A stretch of DNA of 64,000 nucleotides. Origin: Vampirovibrio chlorellavorus (GTDB lineage Bacteria; Cyanobacteriota; Vampirovibrionia; Vampirovibrionales; Vampirovibrionaceae). The notes below the pieces were generated by a model. The model saw nothing but the letters and a program-made list of their open reading frames with translations. It did not search any database and had not been told where the DNA came from. Shown in pieces: positions 52,775-61,559 of this stretch. How positions within the stretch are numbered: the stretch's first letter is position 1; the number at the start of each line of letters is the position of its first letter. Position numbers and translations under genes: made by a program. The DNA is taken from contig NZ_QFWH01000006.1 in NCBI RefSeq assembly GCF_003149375.1, positions 124,001 to 188,000 of the forward strand, in the 5' to 3' direction.

Positions 52775-53033
52775 CGCCCGCCACTAACCGGCATTAATGC
52801 CAACGGGTCTTGAAATTATTGAAATTATTGGGCATTCCCCCCCCCCGGCGGGAGGAGAAACGTCCGTTCGCCCTCATCTCAAGTCGATCTCAACTTAATC
52901 TCAAAGTGACCGGAGCGCCCCTTTGCCCCGGACTTCTGGCCCATTCGCAGGATGACGGAGCCAGGAATATCCACCATACTGAAGGCTAGAGCAAAAAACG
53001 GAGTGGTGGGCCCTCTGGCCCCTGTATCGATCA

Positions 53034-53735
53034 ATGACCAATGTTTTCGCTCAGGAATTGGGAATCCCCCTGCCCCGATGCTGCAATCTGGGTTCCTGCT
53101 GTAAAGGGGCCTCTCCCAGCACACCTTACCATCAGCTACTGCCCCGGGCGGTGGCTGGCGATGATTTCGCCCGTGGGTTTTTCTCCATTATGGTGCCGTA
53201 TGCCACCCATGCGGAAGCGGAACAAGTGGTTCCGGGCATTGTGGAACGCACCCTGAAAGCGGCGGAAAAACAGGAGGCCTTCGCTTCCCCGGCGGATGTG
53301 GTGTTTTACCGTTGCCGCTACCAAACCGAAGATAACCGCTGCGGGGTGTGGGAAGATCGTCCCCAGTTCTGCCGGGATTACCCGGACACCCCCTTTGTGG
53401 TGATGGCCCCCGGCTGCGCCTTTGAAGGGTGGGGCAAGGCTTGCAAGGAAAAATTTTACGCCCTGAAAGCGGAAGTTTCCCGCCTGAAAGAACTAAAAAC
53501 CGAACTGGACGTTTTGAAAAAAGCCCAGTCCCTGGGCTTATCCGCAGAGGCCAGTGCTATCTCCGATTCTGAAGTCCTTGCGCCGGAGACTGCTTACAGT
53601 CATCCGTACACGAAGATTGACGAGTTATTACGGGCTGTCCATAATACAGAAAACTTGAGTTTGATCTTGTCCTTAACCCGTTTGTATGTGGCTTCGCCAC
53701 TGCCATCGGTTTATTTTATTCGCTTTGGGTTTTAA
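53034..53735 (+). CDS. YkgJ-family cysteine-cluster protein
   Basis: 233 residues with a cysteine-rich metal-binding core: CCNLGSCCKG near residue 16-25, then FYRCRYQTEDNRCGVWEDRPQFCRDYP in parts and APGCAFEGWGKAC. This is the YkgJ/CxxCxxCC pattern, thought to bind zinc or an iron-sulfur cluster. A coiled-coil segment (EVSRLKELKTELDVLKKA) and a poorly conserved C-terminus follow. Start ATG 53034; no clear ribosome-binding site. Function of the family is unknown. Confidence 0.82.
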   Translation: MTNVFAQELGIPLPRCCNLGSCCKGASPSTPYHQLLPRAVAGDDFARGFFSIMVPYATHAEAEQVVPGIVERTLKAAEKQEAFASPADVVFYRCRYQTEDNRCGVWEDRPQFCRDYPDTPFVVMAPGCAFEGWGKACKEKFYALKAEVSRLKELKTELDVLKKAQSLGLSAEASAISDSEVLAPETAYSHPYTKIDELLRAVHNTENLSLILSLTRLYVASPLPSVYFIRFGF

Positions 53736-53742
53736 TTTTTCC

Positions 53743-53776
53743 AAAAAATTGCTATATCCAAAAATTGCTATACGCA
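53743..53776 (+). repeat. Short direct repeat upstream of the amino acid dehydrogenase gene
   Basis: Two adjacent copies of CCAAAAA(A)TTGCTATA, 18 bases apart, directly before the ribosome-binding region of the next gene. They may be binding sites or part of its promoter. Confidence 0.5.
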
Positions 53777-53789
53777 GGGGGTCTTCATT

Positions 53790-54890
53790 ATGTCTTATTT
53801 TGAGATGTTGCAAACACGCGGGCACGAAGGCGTGGTCTTCTGCTCGGATGCTCAGACCGGGCTAAAGGCCATCATCGCCATTCACGATACCACCTTGGGG
53901 CCCGCGCTGGGGGGATGTCGCATGAAAAGCTACGCCTCCGAAGCCGAGGCCCTGACCGATGTATTGCGCCTGTCCCGGGCCATGACCTACAAATCCGCCA
54001 TGGCCGGGTTGAATCTGGGTGGCGGGAAGTCGGTGGTCATTCTGGAGCGGCCGGAGCATAAAACCCCGGCGTTGCTGAAAGCCTTTGCCGAGCGCATTAA
54101 CCTGTTGAAAGGGAATTACATCGGGGCGGGCGATGTGGGCTCCAATACCGACGATTTGAAAATCCTGCGCCAGCATTCTCCTTACATTACCGGTCTGGCG
54201 GAAGCCGATGGGGGGCTGGGCGATTCTTCCATCCTGACCGCCCTGGGGGTCTTTCGGGGGATTCAGGCTGCTGTGTTTCAAAAACTGGGCCGCAGCGATC
54301 TGGATGGGGTCAAAGTGGCCATTCAGGGGGCCGGGAAAGTGGGCTTTCACTTGCTGGAGCATCTCCTGAAGGCGGGCTGCACCGTCTTTATTTCGGATCT
54401 CAACGACGCGGCCCTGGCGCAGGTGCGAGAATGCTACCCCACGGTTAAAACCTGCGACATTTTGCGCCTTTACGAGCAGGAGGTAGACGTCTTCTCTCCC
54501 AATGCCATTGGTGGCGCCATTACCGAGGATATCGCCCACGCCCTGAAGGCCCGCATTGTGGCCGGTGGGGCCAATAATCCCCTTTCCAGCGAGAAGGCGG
54601 CCAAAATCCTGCATCAGCGAGGCATTTTATACGCCCCGGATTTTGTGATCAACGCCGGTGGGGTGATTATGGTGGCCTGCGAGGTGGAGCATCTTTCCTT
54701 TGAAGCGGCCCGGGAGAAAACCATGGGCATCTACGAAACCACCCTGCGGGTGTTTGAGTATGCCCAGCAATCACATCTGCTGCCTTGGAACGCCGCCCAA
54801 AAGCTGGCCCTCAATCGCATTGAGGAGGCCCAGGCACGAGGGTATCATTACGGGCGGGGACAGCACACCGAACGGGCCGCCCTGGTCTGA
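53790..54890 (+). CDS. Leucine/valine-type amino acid dehydrogenase
   Basis: A 366-residue Glu/Leu/Phe/Val dehydrogenase family enzyme that interconverts branched-chain amino acids and their 2-oxo acids with NAD. GPALGGCRM and MAGLNLGGGKSVV hold the substrate-binding lysines, GAGDVGS the catalytic region and IQGAGKVGFHLLEHL the nucleotide-binding turn. Length and the LSRAMTYKSAM segment fit leucine dehydrogenase best; valine or phenylalanine cannot be excluded. Start ATG 53790. Confidence 0.9.
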   Translation: MSYFEMLQTRGHEGVVFCSDAQTGLKAIIAIHDTTLGPALGGCRMKSYASEAEALTDVLRLSRAMTYKSAMAGLNLGGGKSVVILERPEHKTPALLKAFAERINLLKGNYIGAGDVGSNTDDLKILRQHSPYITGLAEADGGLGDSSILTALGVFRGIQAAVFQKLGRSDLDGVKVAIQGAGKVGFHLLEHLLKAGCTVFISDLNDAALAQVRECYPTVKTCDILRLYEQEVDVFSPNAIGGAITEDIAHALKARIVAGGANNPLSSEKAAKILHQRGILYAPDFVINAGGVIMVACEVEHLSFEAAREKTMGIYETTLRVFEYAQQSHLLPWNAAQKLALNRIEEAQARGYHYGRGQHTERAALV

Positions 54891-54944
54891 TTGCAGACTT
54901 TCAGCCCGGTCCAGACGCCAAGGGGCACAGTCTGAACTATACCC

Positions 54945-55487
54945 TTAGGGGCCAAAGCCGCTGAAGGTGCTTTTGACACTGGCATTGGCCTCGCTGAGGG
55001 GCATGACGGTCAGCCCGAACTTGCGCAGCTTACCATCCCGCAAGATGGTCAGGGTCACCACATCGCCCGGCACGTCGGAAATCATGGCGTCCAGTTCCCA
55101 CAGGCTTTGGTGCAGGGTGCGAACGCCGTTAATGGCCAGGATGGTATCCCCAATTCGCAACCCCTGGGTTTGGGCAGGCGTCCCCCGGAACACCCGCTGC
55201 ACCACCGGGTAGCGATCGGGCTCCACCAGCATGTCCAATCCCACGATTCCCTTGTTGTCCAACGGGTTGTTGGCCGCTTGGCTGTTCTCCCGGTAGGTCT
55301 CCCGGATCACAAAGGGCTTGCCCGCATCCTTGCTTGTGGCGGCGGGGGGCTTTTTTGTGGATGCAATCTGTCCGGCCTGCTGTCTGGCCTGCGGGGCGGG
55401 GGAGGCGGTCCATCCCGAAAGGTGCGTGGACAGGACCATGAGGACTGCCAAAATCCCCAGTGGTATTGCCTTATCAGATTGACGCAT
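54945..55487 (-). CDS. Exported PDZ-domain protein
   Basis: 180 residues. A signal peptide of about 28 residues is followed by a Pro/Ala/Lys-rich spacer and one PDZ domain from about residue 85, with PVVQRVFRGTPAQTQGLRIGDTILAINGV in parts and DVVTLTILRDGK. There is no protease domain, so it is not a DegP or CtpA enzyme; it may present peptides or bind C-terminal tails in the periplasm. ATG 55487 has AAGGAG seven bases upstream. Convergent with the dehydrogenase gene. Confidence 0.85.
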   Translation of the reverse strand: MRQSDKAIPLGILAVLMVLSTHLSGWTASPAPQARQQAGQIASTKKPPAATSKDAGKPFVIRETYRENSQAANNPLDNKGIVGLDMLVEPDRYPVVQRVFRGTPAQTQGLRIGDTILAINGVRTLHQSLWELDAMISDVPGDVVTLTILRDGKLRKFGLTVMPLSEANASVKSTFSGFGP

Positions 55488-55772
55488 GCACACACTCCTT
55501 CCGCTGGGAATGGTTTTCTGAGGGCCTTTTCAGAACTGTATACAAATCCTTCGAAAAATCAGTGGATAGCCGCGCGCAGGTTTGCCCTTCGAGTCCAATC
55601 TTTACAAGAGACGGCTAACATCCTTACAATAGAGTGCCACCGAACACTGTGAATGACATCCTCTCCGCAAGGGAGACCCGGTTTGAGGAGACGCCGTTCG
55701 AGCCCTTCCGTTCCTGTGGCTGAGGCCGAGTTGAACCCACTGCCCGCGTGGTGAGTCAGGTTCAGGAATAAG

Positions 55773-55820
55773 CCAGTCAGGTGACAACCCAGTCAGGTGA
55801 AACCCCAGTTAGGTGATAAT
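55773..55820 (+). repeat. Triplicated ribosome-binding-site-like unit
   Basis: Three tandem units of about 16 bases with the core CAG(T)(C/T)AGGTGA lie immediately before the acylphosphatase ATG. Only the last AGGTGA is properly spaced from the start. Confidence 0.7.
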
Positions 55821-55821
55821 A

Positions 55822-56136
55822 ATGTCTTCAAAAAACGCAACTGACATGCTGGTGGCCAAGCGAATCATCGTGTCCGGCAAAGTGCAAGGGGTGGGGTTTC
55901 GGTACGGCTTGGCCGAGGTGGCCCGGGGCCTGCATATTTGGGGTTGGTGCCGTAATGTGCCCGATGGCACCGTAGAAGCCTTTTTGCAGGGAGAGGCCGG
56001 ACGGATGGCTCAGGTTCTGGAATGGATCCGGCAAGGTCCCCCCGGGGCTCGGGTGCAACAGGTGCGGATCGAGGATCAGGCGGTGTTGGAGCCCATGCTG
56101 GAAGAGACCATTCAAGTTTTTGAGATTCGGCGATGA
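55822..56136 (+). CDS. acyP: Acylphosphatase
   Basis: 104 residues. KVQGVGFRYGLAEVA holds the phosphate-binding loop with its catalytic Arg, and RNVPDGTVEAFLQG the catalytic Asn. It hydrolyses acyl phosphates in the cytoplasm. ATG 55822 uses AGGTGA; GTG 55813 is less likely. The stop overlaps the next start as ATGA, so the two are coupled. Confidence 0.92.
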   Translation: MSSKNATDMLVAKRIIVSGKVQGVGFRYGLAEVARGLHIWGWCRNVPDGTVEAFLQGEAGRMAQVLEWIRQGPPGARVQQVRIEDQAVLEPMLEETIQVFEIRR

Positions 56137-56876
56137 CCGGCTGGCCTTGGCGAATGAGGGGGCCTCGGGTCGCAGGGGGCACGGGACGGATTTTGACGGT
56201 GCTTGCACCCTCAGCGCTGCTTGCAATCTTGACGCTGGTGCCGGTCAGTGTGGCCCAGCAGTTGGATCTGGAGTTCCTGAAACCTTCCCCGCCTGCCAAA
56301 ACAAGAAGCATCCCCATGCCGCAGCGCCCGGAGTCCATGGCCGAGCCTGCCGCACTGCCAACCATGCTGGATGCCCCCGGCGGGGGGAGTCTGGGAAAGC
56401 CTTTGACCGTGACGGTTTCCAAAACCCTGTATTTGCCCCCGGCCATGTACGGGCAGTGGTCGGTGACCGGCATAGTGAAAGAGACCAATATTACGGGGCT
56501 GGTGCCGGTGGCCAATGACCTTTGGGTGCTGCAACGGCAAGGCGATGAGGTGACCATTACAAACCCGGTCAACGGTGCTTCTGCCTCCATTCAGGTGGAT
56601 GCGGTGGAAGGAAACACGGCTACTTTTCACCGTTCTGGACAGTCTAACCGGATCAATCGCTCGGAAACGGTGACCCTGACGGTGAACGGAGATACCCTGT
56701 ACGGACGCAATATGCGCCGGGAAGAGGTTATGCGCAAGGGGCAGGTGGTTAAGGTCAATTATGCCCTGTTTGAGTTGCAGGGCACCCGCATCGGGGGAGC
56801 CCGGGCCGTCTTTCGACCTGAAGCCCTGCAAGAGGGGCCGGATCTTCAGATTGATGAAGTGAAACGTTTTCCCTGA
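56133..56876 (+). CDS. Exported protein of unknown function
   Basis: 247 residues. A long N-terminal signal or anchor (APSALLAILTLVPVSVAQQ) is followed by a Pro-rich spacer and a beta-rich domain of about 160 residues. Segments such as GKPLTVTVSKTLYLPPAMYGQWSVTG and ETVTLTVNGDTLYGRNM, quoted in parts, recall carbohydrate- or lipid-binding beta sandwiches, but no family is recognised. Coupled to the acylphosphatase gene and followed after 198 bases by the Flp-TadE-TadG locus. Confidence 0.7.
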   Translation: MTGWPWRMRGPRVAGGTGRILTVLAPSALLAILTLVPVSVAQQLDLEFLKPSPPAKTRSIPMPQRPESMAEPAALPTMLDAPGGGSLGKPLTVTVSKTLYLPPAMYGQWSVTGIVKETNITGLVPVANDLWVLQRQGDEVTITNPVNGASASIQVDAVEGNTATFHRSGQSNRINRSETVTLTVNGDTLYGRNMRREEVMRKGQVVKVNYALFELQGTRIGGARAVFRPEALQEGPDLQIDEVKRFP

Positions 56877-56882
56877 GCCTTT

Positions 56883-56907
56883 GGGCACGGGCCTGCCGCT
56901 TTTTTTG
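56883..56907 (+). terminator. Weak intrinsic terminator
   Basis: A short G/C hairpin (GGCA-CGGGCC-TGCC) is followed by C and seven T, seven bases after the stop of the exported protein gene. The stem is short. Confidence 0.5.
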
Positions 56908-57074
56908 TAAATTTTATTTAAAGTTTGCCGGTTTTGGGTTTCAGATTTTTGCAACCGTGCCGATGACTCTAAAAATGAGTCTTTTTCTCATCCCATGATT
57001 TCCTGAACTCAGGGGCCATTTTGTCATGACCCCAGTATTCAGGACCCAGGCGCTGGAAGACGAAAGGGTGTTTT

Positions 57075-57470
57075 ATGCGTTTTCAATCACGGTTAAAACG
57101 ATCCCTGCGGGCAAACAAGGTATCGGGCAACGCCCTGATGGAATATGCGGTTCCGGCCAGCATTATTCTGCTGTCCACGGGCTTGTTGGTCACACTGGCC
57201 GATTCCTCTTCGCTGATGGCCGGTTATTTCCTGTCGGCCAGCGGCAGAAGCACCGCCAGTCTGAAGGGAACAACGCTTGAAACCCAGGGTCTGGCTGAGC
57301 GTGCCACTGGCGATAACGGGATGGGGTATGAAGGCTTTTCGGGCGCTTCTTTTGCCAGTGTGTCCGGGGCTTCCGCCGGAGCGGGGGCTTCTCCTGTCTT
57401 TTATTCGGGCACGGTCACCCGGAAAGGCGGGCGTACTCAATCCCCTTCTCCTGAATATCTCTACAAATGA
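57075..57470 (+). CDS. Flp-type pilin
   Basis: 131 residues. A basic leader of 18 residues ends in VSG|NALMEY, the canonical Flp prepilin cleavage site with Glu-Tyr at +5/+6. One membrane helix follows (AVPASIILLSTGLLV). The C-terminal 90 residues are Gly/Ser/Ala-rich, longer than in classical Flp pilins. AAAGGG lies upstream of ATG 57075. The next two genes are TadE- and TadG-like, giving a minimal tight-adherence structural locus; the assembly ATPase TadA and membrane proteins TadB/C are not in the window. Confidence 0.82.
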   Translation: MRFQSRLKRSLRANKVSGNALMEYAVPASIILLSTGLLVTLADSSSLMAGYFLSASGRSTASLKGTTLETQGLAERATGDNGMGYEGFSGASFASVSGASAGAGASPVFYSGTVTRKGGRTQSPSPEYLYK

Positions 57471-57493
57471 GTCATTCAAGTCAAAGGTTCTGT

Positions 57494-58051
57494 ATGATTC
57501 GGAAATATCAATCGTTTACCACACCCTTGCAAGGCCAGTCGCTGGTTGAATTTGTGCTGGTGATGCCCATCATGATCATCATCCTGCTGGGCGCCTTTTG
57601 CTTTGGCTTGGGAACCTATCAGGCGCACATGACCTCGGACGCCATTCAGTTGCCCCTGCTGAGAAGCATGGATATGGCAAACCTGCCGGGGGCCGTCAGT
57701 GGCGGACAACTACAGGGCTATATTACCAGTGGGGGACTCCGTGGCAGTCTGATGGCCGGAAATCTGGTTGACAGCATTCAGGTCAACCCAGCCACCGGCA
57801 TCCTGATCGCCAAGAAAAACTACATTCCGCTGGTGGACATCATCCCGGGTTTTACCATTACGGTGGGACAGTCTGTCAACCCCAGTCTTCTGAAAGCGAC
57901 CGCTACCGGCGGGACTGCCCGCCCCCTGGCGACCCCTTGGGTACCGGGTGGTGTGATGCAGCCCCCACCCTGGGCTGCAGGGGCAGCGGCACCGGCACCG
58001 GGTACAGCGACCCCGGATGCAGCGGCTGCGGACACGACGGCCCCTCCCTAG
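57494..58051 (+). CDS. TadE-like pseudopilin
   Basis: 185 residues. The leader ends at G14|QSLVEFVLVMP, the TadE pattern with Glu at +5 followed by Phe and Pro, then one membrane helix. The C-terminal 50 residues are Pro/Ala/Gly-rich. I use ATG 57494 (AAAGG upstream); ATG 57467 overlaps the flp stop and would add nine residues. It is likely a minor subunit of the Flp pilus machine. Confidence 0.82.
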   Translation: MIRKYQSFTTPLQGQSLVEFVLVMPIMIIILLGAFCFGLGTYQAHMTSDAIQLPLLRSMDMANLPGAVSGGQLQGYITSGGLRGSLMAGNLVDSIQVNPATGILIAKKNYIPLVDIIPGFTITVGQSVNPSLLKATATGGTARPLATPWVPGGVMQPPPWAAGAAAPAPGTATPDAAAADTTAPP

Positions 58052-58127
58052 ACAGTGGCCGTTCCGGACAGCGCCTGTCGCTATATTTCTCCGTGTTTAG
58101 CAATTCTCAACCCTTAGGAGCCGATTC

Positions 58128-59261
58128 GTGTCCCCAAGAAGCAGAGGCCCTATCTCCCGAAAACGCTGTATGGGCGCCAATCTGGCCCTGTTTTGCGGCG
58201 TAGCCCTTTTATTGATTGGCTTTATGGGAATTTGCATTTACACGGGCCTGCAAGCCTTTGTGGAAGGAGACTTGCAACGGGTGACCATGAACGCGGCAAT
58301 GGCTGGGGCCTCCCGCTTTTACAGTGAGACGGGCAATTTTGGGAAGCCCATGCCCAGCCCCGGAAATGCCACGGCCTATGCCCAGCAAACCTTCAACCAG
58401 ATTATTCAGGGCTCCTCCCTGAAAGGGTTTGACGCAAAAATCACGGGGGTGTCCGCTACGGACGCCAGTGACAGCGTGACGGTGACTTCGACCGCCCTCA
58501 TCCAGACCGCTTTGCTCAGCGCGGTGGGCATTAAGAATATCAAGTTCAACGCCACAGCCACGGCCAGGGCCATCAAGTACGAGCCCACCCTTTTTACCGG
58601 GCCCATCCAGATTTTACCCGATGGCCAGAATCTGGAGAGCTATTCCAAAACACTGACCCTGAGCTTCCCCCTGCTGGATGGAGAGGGTACCGACCTGTAC
58701 GTGGAGCAGCCCGCGGAAGCCCAGCAGGGCTATGTGGTGGAGGCGTGCAATCCGACATCCTGCTACAACATTGTGGAGGCCGCCACGCCGGTGGGTACCA
58801 GCCAGATTTTGACGGCAACCAATGGGGAGCGCCTGATTTACGGCACGGCCACTTTTGACCTGAAAAAAGTGGGTGTGAACAAAGTGACCCGGTTGCGTTT
58901 CACTCACGGTAACGATTTTGAGGGCGGCTACTACAATGCCGGGGTAAAAATGGACTATACCACCAATCAACCCGCCGCCGCACCTGCGGCTGATCCCGCC
59001 GCACCTGCGGCTGATCCCGCCGCACCTGCGGCTGATCCTGCCGCACCTGCGGCTGATCCTGCCGCGCCTCCGGCTGATCCTGCCGCACCTCCGACGGATC
59101 CCGCCGCGCCTCCGGCTGATCCTGCCGCGCCTCCGGCAGCCGCGCCAACCGGGGCGGGAATGCCGTTGACCCTTCAAAAAGTTATGATTTTCGGCCACGC
59201 CAGTACCTGTTCAGCACCTGCGCAATGCGCCATACCGGCAGGGTTTACCCCGGTGGAATAA
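58128..59261 (+). CDS. TadG-like protein with Ala/Pro/Asp minisatellite
   Basis: 377 residues. An N-terminal helix (ALFCGVALLLIGFMGICIYTG) and the following VEGDLQRVTMNAAMAGA region resemble TadG/TadE-type Flp pilus accessory proteins with an extracytoplasmic domain. The middle is beta-rich. Residues about 282-345 consist of seven-residue units PA(A/P)(A/T)DPA, encoded by a 21-base minisatellite. The last 35 residues return to non-repeated sequence with two Cys. GTG 58128 with AGGAG eight bases upstream. Confidence 0.75.
   Translation: MSPRSRGPISRKRCMGANLALFCGVALLLIGFMGICIYTGLQAFVEGDLQRVTMNAAMAGASRFYSETGNFGKPMPSPGNATAYAQQTFNQIIQGSSLKGFDAKITGVSATDASDSVTVTSTALIQTALLSAVGIKNIKFNATATARAIKYEPTLFTGPIQILPDGQNLESYSKTLTLSFPLLDGEGTDLYVEQPAEAQQGYVVEACNPTSCYNIVEAATPVGTSQILTATNGERLIYGTATFDLKKVGVNKVTRLRFTHGNDFEGGYYNAGVKMDYTTNQPAAAPAADPAAPAADPAAPAADPAAPAADPAAPPADPAAPPTDPAAPPADPAAPPAAAPTGAGMPLTLQKVMIFGHASTCSAPAQCAIPAGFTPVE
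58972..59143 (+). repeat. 21-base minisatellite in the TadG-like gene
   Basis: About eight tandem units of 21 bases (core GCTGATCCTGCCGCACCTGC) encoding Ala/Pro/Asp heptads. Adjacent units are near-identical, so unit number could vary between strains without shifting the frame. Confidence 0.88.
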
Positions 59262-59276
59262 ATGCGATGACTGAAG

Positions 59277-59453
59277 CTAGCGGCTAATATCGATGTAAAA
59301 AATCTCGGAGGACAGGATGTAGTCCTTAAAGACGGATCGATCCTGGTTTTGCCGGGCCGCAAATTGCTGATTGGCCCGAATCACTTCATTTTCATCAATT
59401 TGGGCCATTTTTTTACGTTCATCAATGACAACGCTGAGAATGCCGGAAGCCAT
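59277..59453 (-). CDS. Small 58-residue ORF, conserved-looking
   Basis: From ATG 59453 to TAG 59277: MASGILSVVIDERKK at the start, then MAQIDENEVIRANQQF and a C-terminal VFKDYILSSEIFYIDI, hydrophilic and helical. AAAGGAT lies about ten bases before the ATG. The composition (many charged residues, no long rare-codon run) is that of a real protein. It lies between the TadG-like gene (convergent) and miaA. No known family. Confidence 0.55.
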   Translation of the reverse strand: MASGILSVVIDERKKMAQIDENEVIRANQQFAARQNQDRSVFKDYILSSEIFYIDISR

Positions 59454-59639
59454 GGGTGGGGTATCCTTTACTCGGGGCGGCTTGAAGCCCTGTTAAACTA
59501 TTTGTGCCAGAACACCAGTGTGTCTCAACAGGTTCTATGTTTTACCAAGCAGAGAAACGAAAAACATATCGGAAAAGTGCGGGCCTGTTGCGGCTTGTTT
59601 CAAAAAACCACGAAAAAATTCATAATGGAGGCCAACACC

Positions 59640-60590
59640 TTAGGTAGTGAGCCATTGGGAGATGCGGGCTTTGGCCCATTCCAGCCGTTCGTCTAAATTC
59701 AGCGTGTCGCAGGCCAGCCAGTGAATCTCCGGGTTTCGTCGGAACCAGGTCATTTGCCGACGGGAGTACTGGTGAATATTCAGGCGCACCCGCTCCAGCG
59801 CCTCCGGCAAAGTACATTCCCCCAGCGCCACGCTCATCAGTTCCGGGTAGCCGTGGGCCACATGCAGGGCGTGGGCCTGTGGGCCGTATCGCCGAACCAG
59901 CGATTCCACTTCCGCCAGCCATCCCGCCTGCATCATGGCTTCAATGCGCTGATCAATGCGAGCCCTGAGCAAATCCCGATCCTGATACATCAATCCCAAC
60001 CACAACACGTCCAGCGATTTCTGAACGGGCGCGTTGGGGACGGGCAAGCCGGTGGCCTCAATAATTTCCAGGGCCCGGATAATGCGAACGGTATCGTTCG
60101 GGTGTAACGCTGCTGCCCGAATGGGGTCCAGGGCCTTGAGCCTGTCATGCAGATGGGCAGAGCCGTGCTGTTGGGCCAACCGGTGCATGGCCTCCCGAAA
60201 GTCCGCATTGGGTGGCACGCCGGGGATAAAATCGGCTTGCAACAGTGCCTTTAGATAAAATCCGGTGCCGCCGGTGACCACAGGTATCTTTCCGGCCTGT
60301 TGAAGGATTTTCAGTATGGCGCTGGCTTCTGTCTGGTAGTTGGCGGCGCTATAGGCCTCGGTGGGCTCGGCCACGTCAATCAGGTGGTGAGGAATGCCCC
60401 CTCGCTCTTCCGGGCTGGGCTTTGCGGTGCCAATGGTCAGCTCCCGGTAAATCAGTTGAGAGTCCGCGGAAATGATTTCCGTGCCCAGCCATTGGGCAAT
60501 TTCAACGGACAAGGCGGTTTTGCCGGTGGCGGTGGGGCCCAATATGGCAATGACCCTGGGAAGGCTGAGCGTTCTGGCGGAGGCTGACAT
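59640..60590 (-). CDS. miaA: tRNA dimethylallyltransferase
   Basis: A 316-residue enzyme that attaches a dimethylallyl group to A37 of tRNAs reading codons that start with U. The P-loop GPTATGKTALS is near residue 18, then ISADSQLIYRELTIGTAKP with the catalytic Asp, and GGTGFYLKALL. The C-terminal part (TWFRRNPEIHWL) is complete. Start ATG 60590. The 299-residue membrane protein gene ends four bases before it, suggesting co-transcription. Confidence 0.94.
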   Translation of the reverse strand: MSASARTLSLPRVIAILGPTATGKTALSVEIAQWLGTEIISADSQLIYRELTIGTAKPSPEERGGIPHHLIDVAEPTEAYSAANYQTEASAILKILQQAGKIPVVTGGTGFYLKALLQADFIPGVPPNADFREAMHRLAQQHGSAHLHDRLKALDPIRAAALHPNDTVRIIRALEIIEATGLPVPNAPVQKSLDVLWLGLMYQDRDLLRARIDQRIEAMMQAGWLAEVESLVRRYGPQAHALHVAHGYPELMSVALGECTLPEALERVRLNIHQYSRRQMTWFRRNPEIHWLACDTLNLDERLEWAKARISQWLTT

Positions 60591-60594
60591 GTCG

Positions 60595-61494
60595 CTAGGG
60601 GGCAGGCGGGGTGTTCAGGAACTCATCCGGTTTGTCGGCTTCCTCCGCTTCCGGTGGCAGTGGCTTGCCGATTACTTGATAGCCATACAGGAATATGAGG
60701 ACGGCAAAGAACACCTGAAGCAACAGGTTTAAAAATTGCAGGGCAATGGCCAGAAACAGGTTGCTGGGCCCTGCCAGGCCGGAAACCAGAAACAAGGGGA
60801 TACCCAGCAAGGCCAGAATGAGAATCAGCGCCACGTAGCGCAGGGGGTCCCGTAGAAACTGCCCCATACTGCTAAAGCATGCCTTGATCCCACCCTGCCG
60901 ATAGAAGATGACATAGACTGGCCACAGCAGGGTTAAGGCCCATAAAACGCCGTAGATGAGGGCCCCTATCATAAACAGGAGCGAGAATTCACCTACCGCC
61001 AATTTTTGGGCGATGCTGAGGCTGTTAATAAAGGCTTCTCGTTGGGCGATGGGGAGCGTGGCCGCTTTTATAAGCAAGGGGTTTGCCTTGAGCCAGCTGG
61101 GTCGAATCCAGTAACCCAGCCCGCTCAGGATCAGGGCGTTCAGGCCAAAGACCAGGGAGAAGGAATTAAAAAATCGGCCCACGCCAGGAAAAAAGCTCTG
61201 AAACAACCGCATGGATTCCAGCACGTAATTCTGCTGCAAGGCTTCTGTTCTGGGGACACTTAGAAACCGGATACAGGCCTGGGCCACCATGTTGAACCAG
61301 CCTGCCATGATGGCGGCAAACAGCAAAAGCAGAATAAGCCCGTAACCGAGCCACTGAACGCTCAAATCGGGCCATTGGTTTACATTGAGCAGGCTTCCGA
61401 ACAGGAGCAGGCTGAAAAGCAGAATGTAAACAAGCGTAAAGTTCCGTGCGCTGATCACGAAGCTGTCTGTCAAAAGGGTAAAAAGCAATCGCAT
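60595..61494 (-). CDS. Polytopic membrane protein, unknown
   Basis: 299 residues with about six hydrophobic segments (for example YILLFSLLLFGSLL, YGLILLLLFAAIMAGWF, LLFMIGALIYGVLWALTLLWP, YVALILILALLGIPLFLVSG, all quoted in part). There is no transporter signature. The topology is like DUF975/glycerophosphoryl-diester-associated membrane domains, but I do not claim a family. Located upstream of miaA with four bases between. Confidence 0.75.
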   Translation of the reverse strand: MRLLFTLLTDSFVISARNFTLVYILLFSLLLFGSLLNVNQWPDLSVQWLGYGLILLLLFAAIMAGWFNMVAQACIRFLSVPRTEALQQNYVLESMRLFQSFFPGVGRFFNSFSLVFGLNALILSGLGYWIRPSWLKANPLLIKAATLPIAQREAFINSLSIAQKLAVGEFSLLFMIGALIYGVLWALTLLWPVYVIFYRQGGIKACFSSMGQFLRDPLRYVALILILALLGIPLFLVSGLAGPSNLFLAIALQFLNLLLQVFFAVLIFLYGYQVIGKPLPPEAEEADKPDEFLNTPPAP

Positions 61495-61559
61495 GGCTGG
61501 AAGTTTAGCATCAACATCCCCAAGCTAAAAGCTGTAAAATAGAATTAGCCGAATGGGGA

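Noticed and set aside
59349-59696. Plus-strand open frame of 115 codons
   Set aside because: It overlaps the better supported 58-residue minus-strand ORF and the end of miaA, and has no ribosome-binding site.
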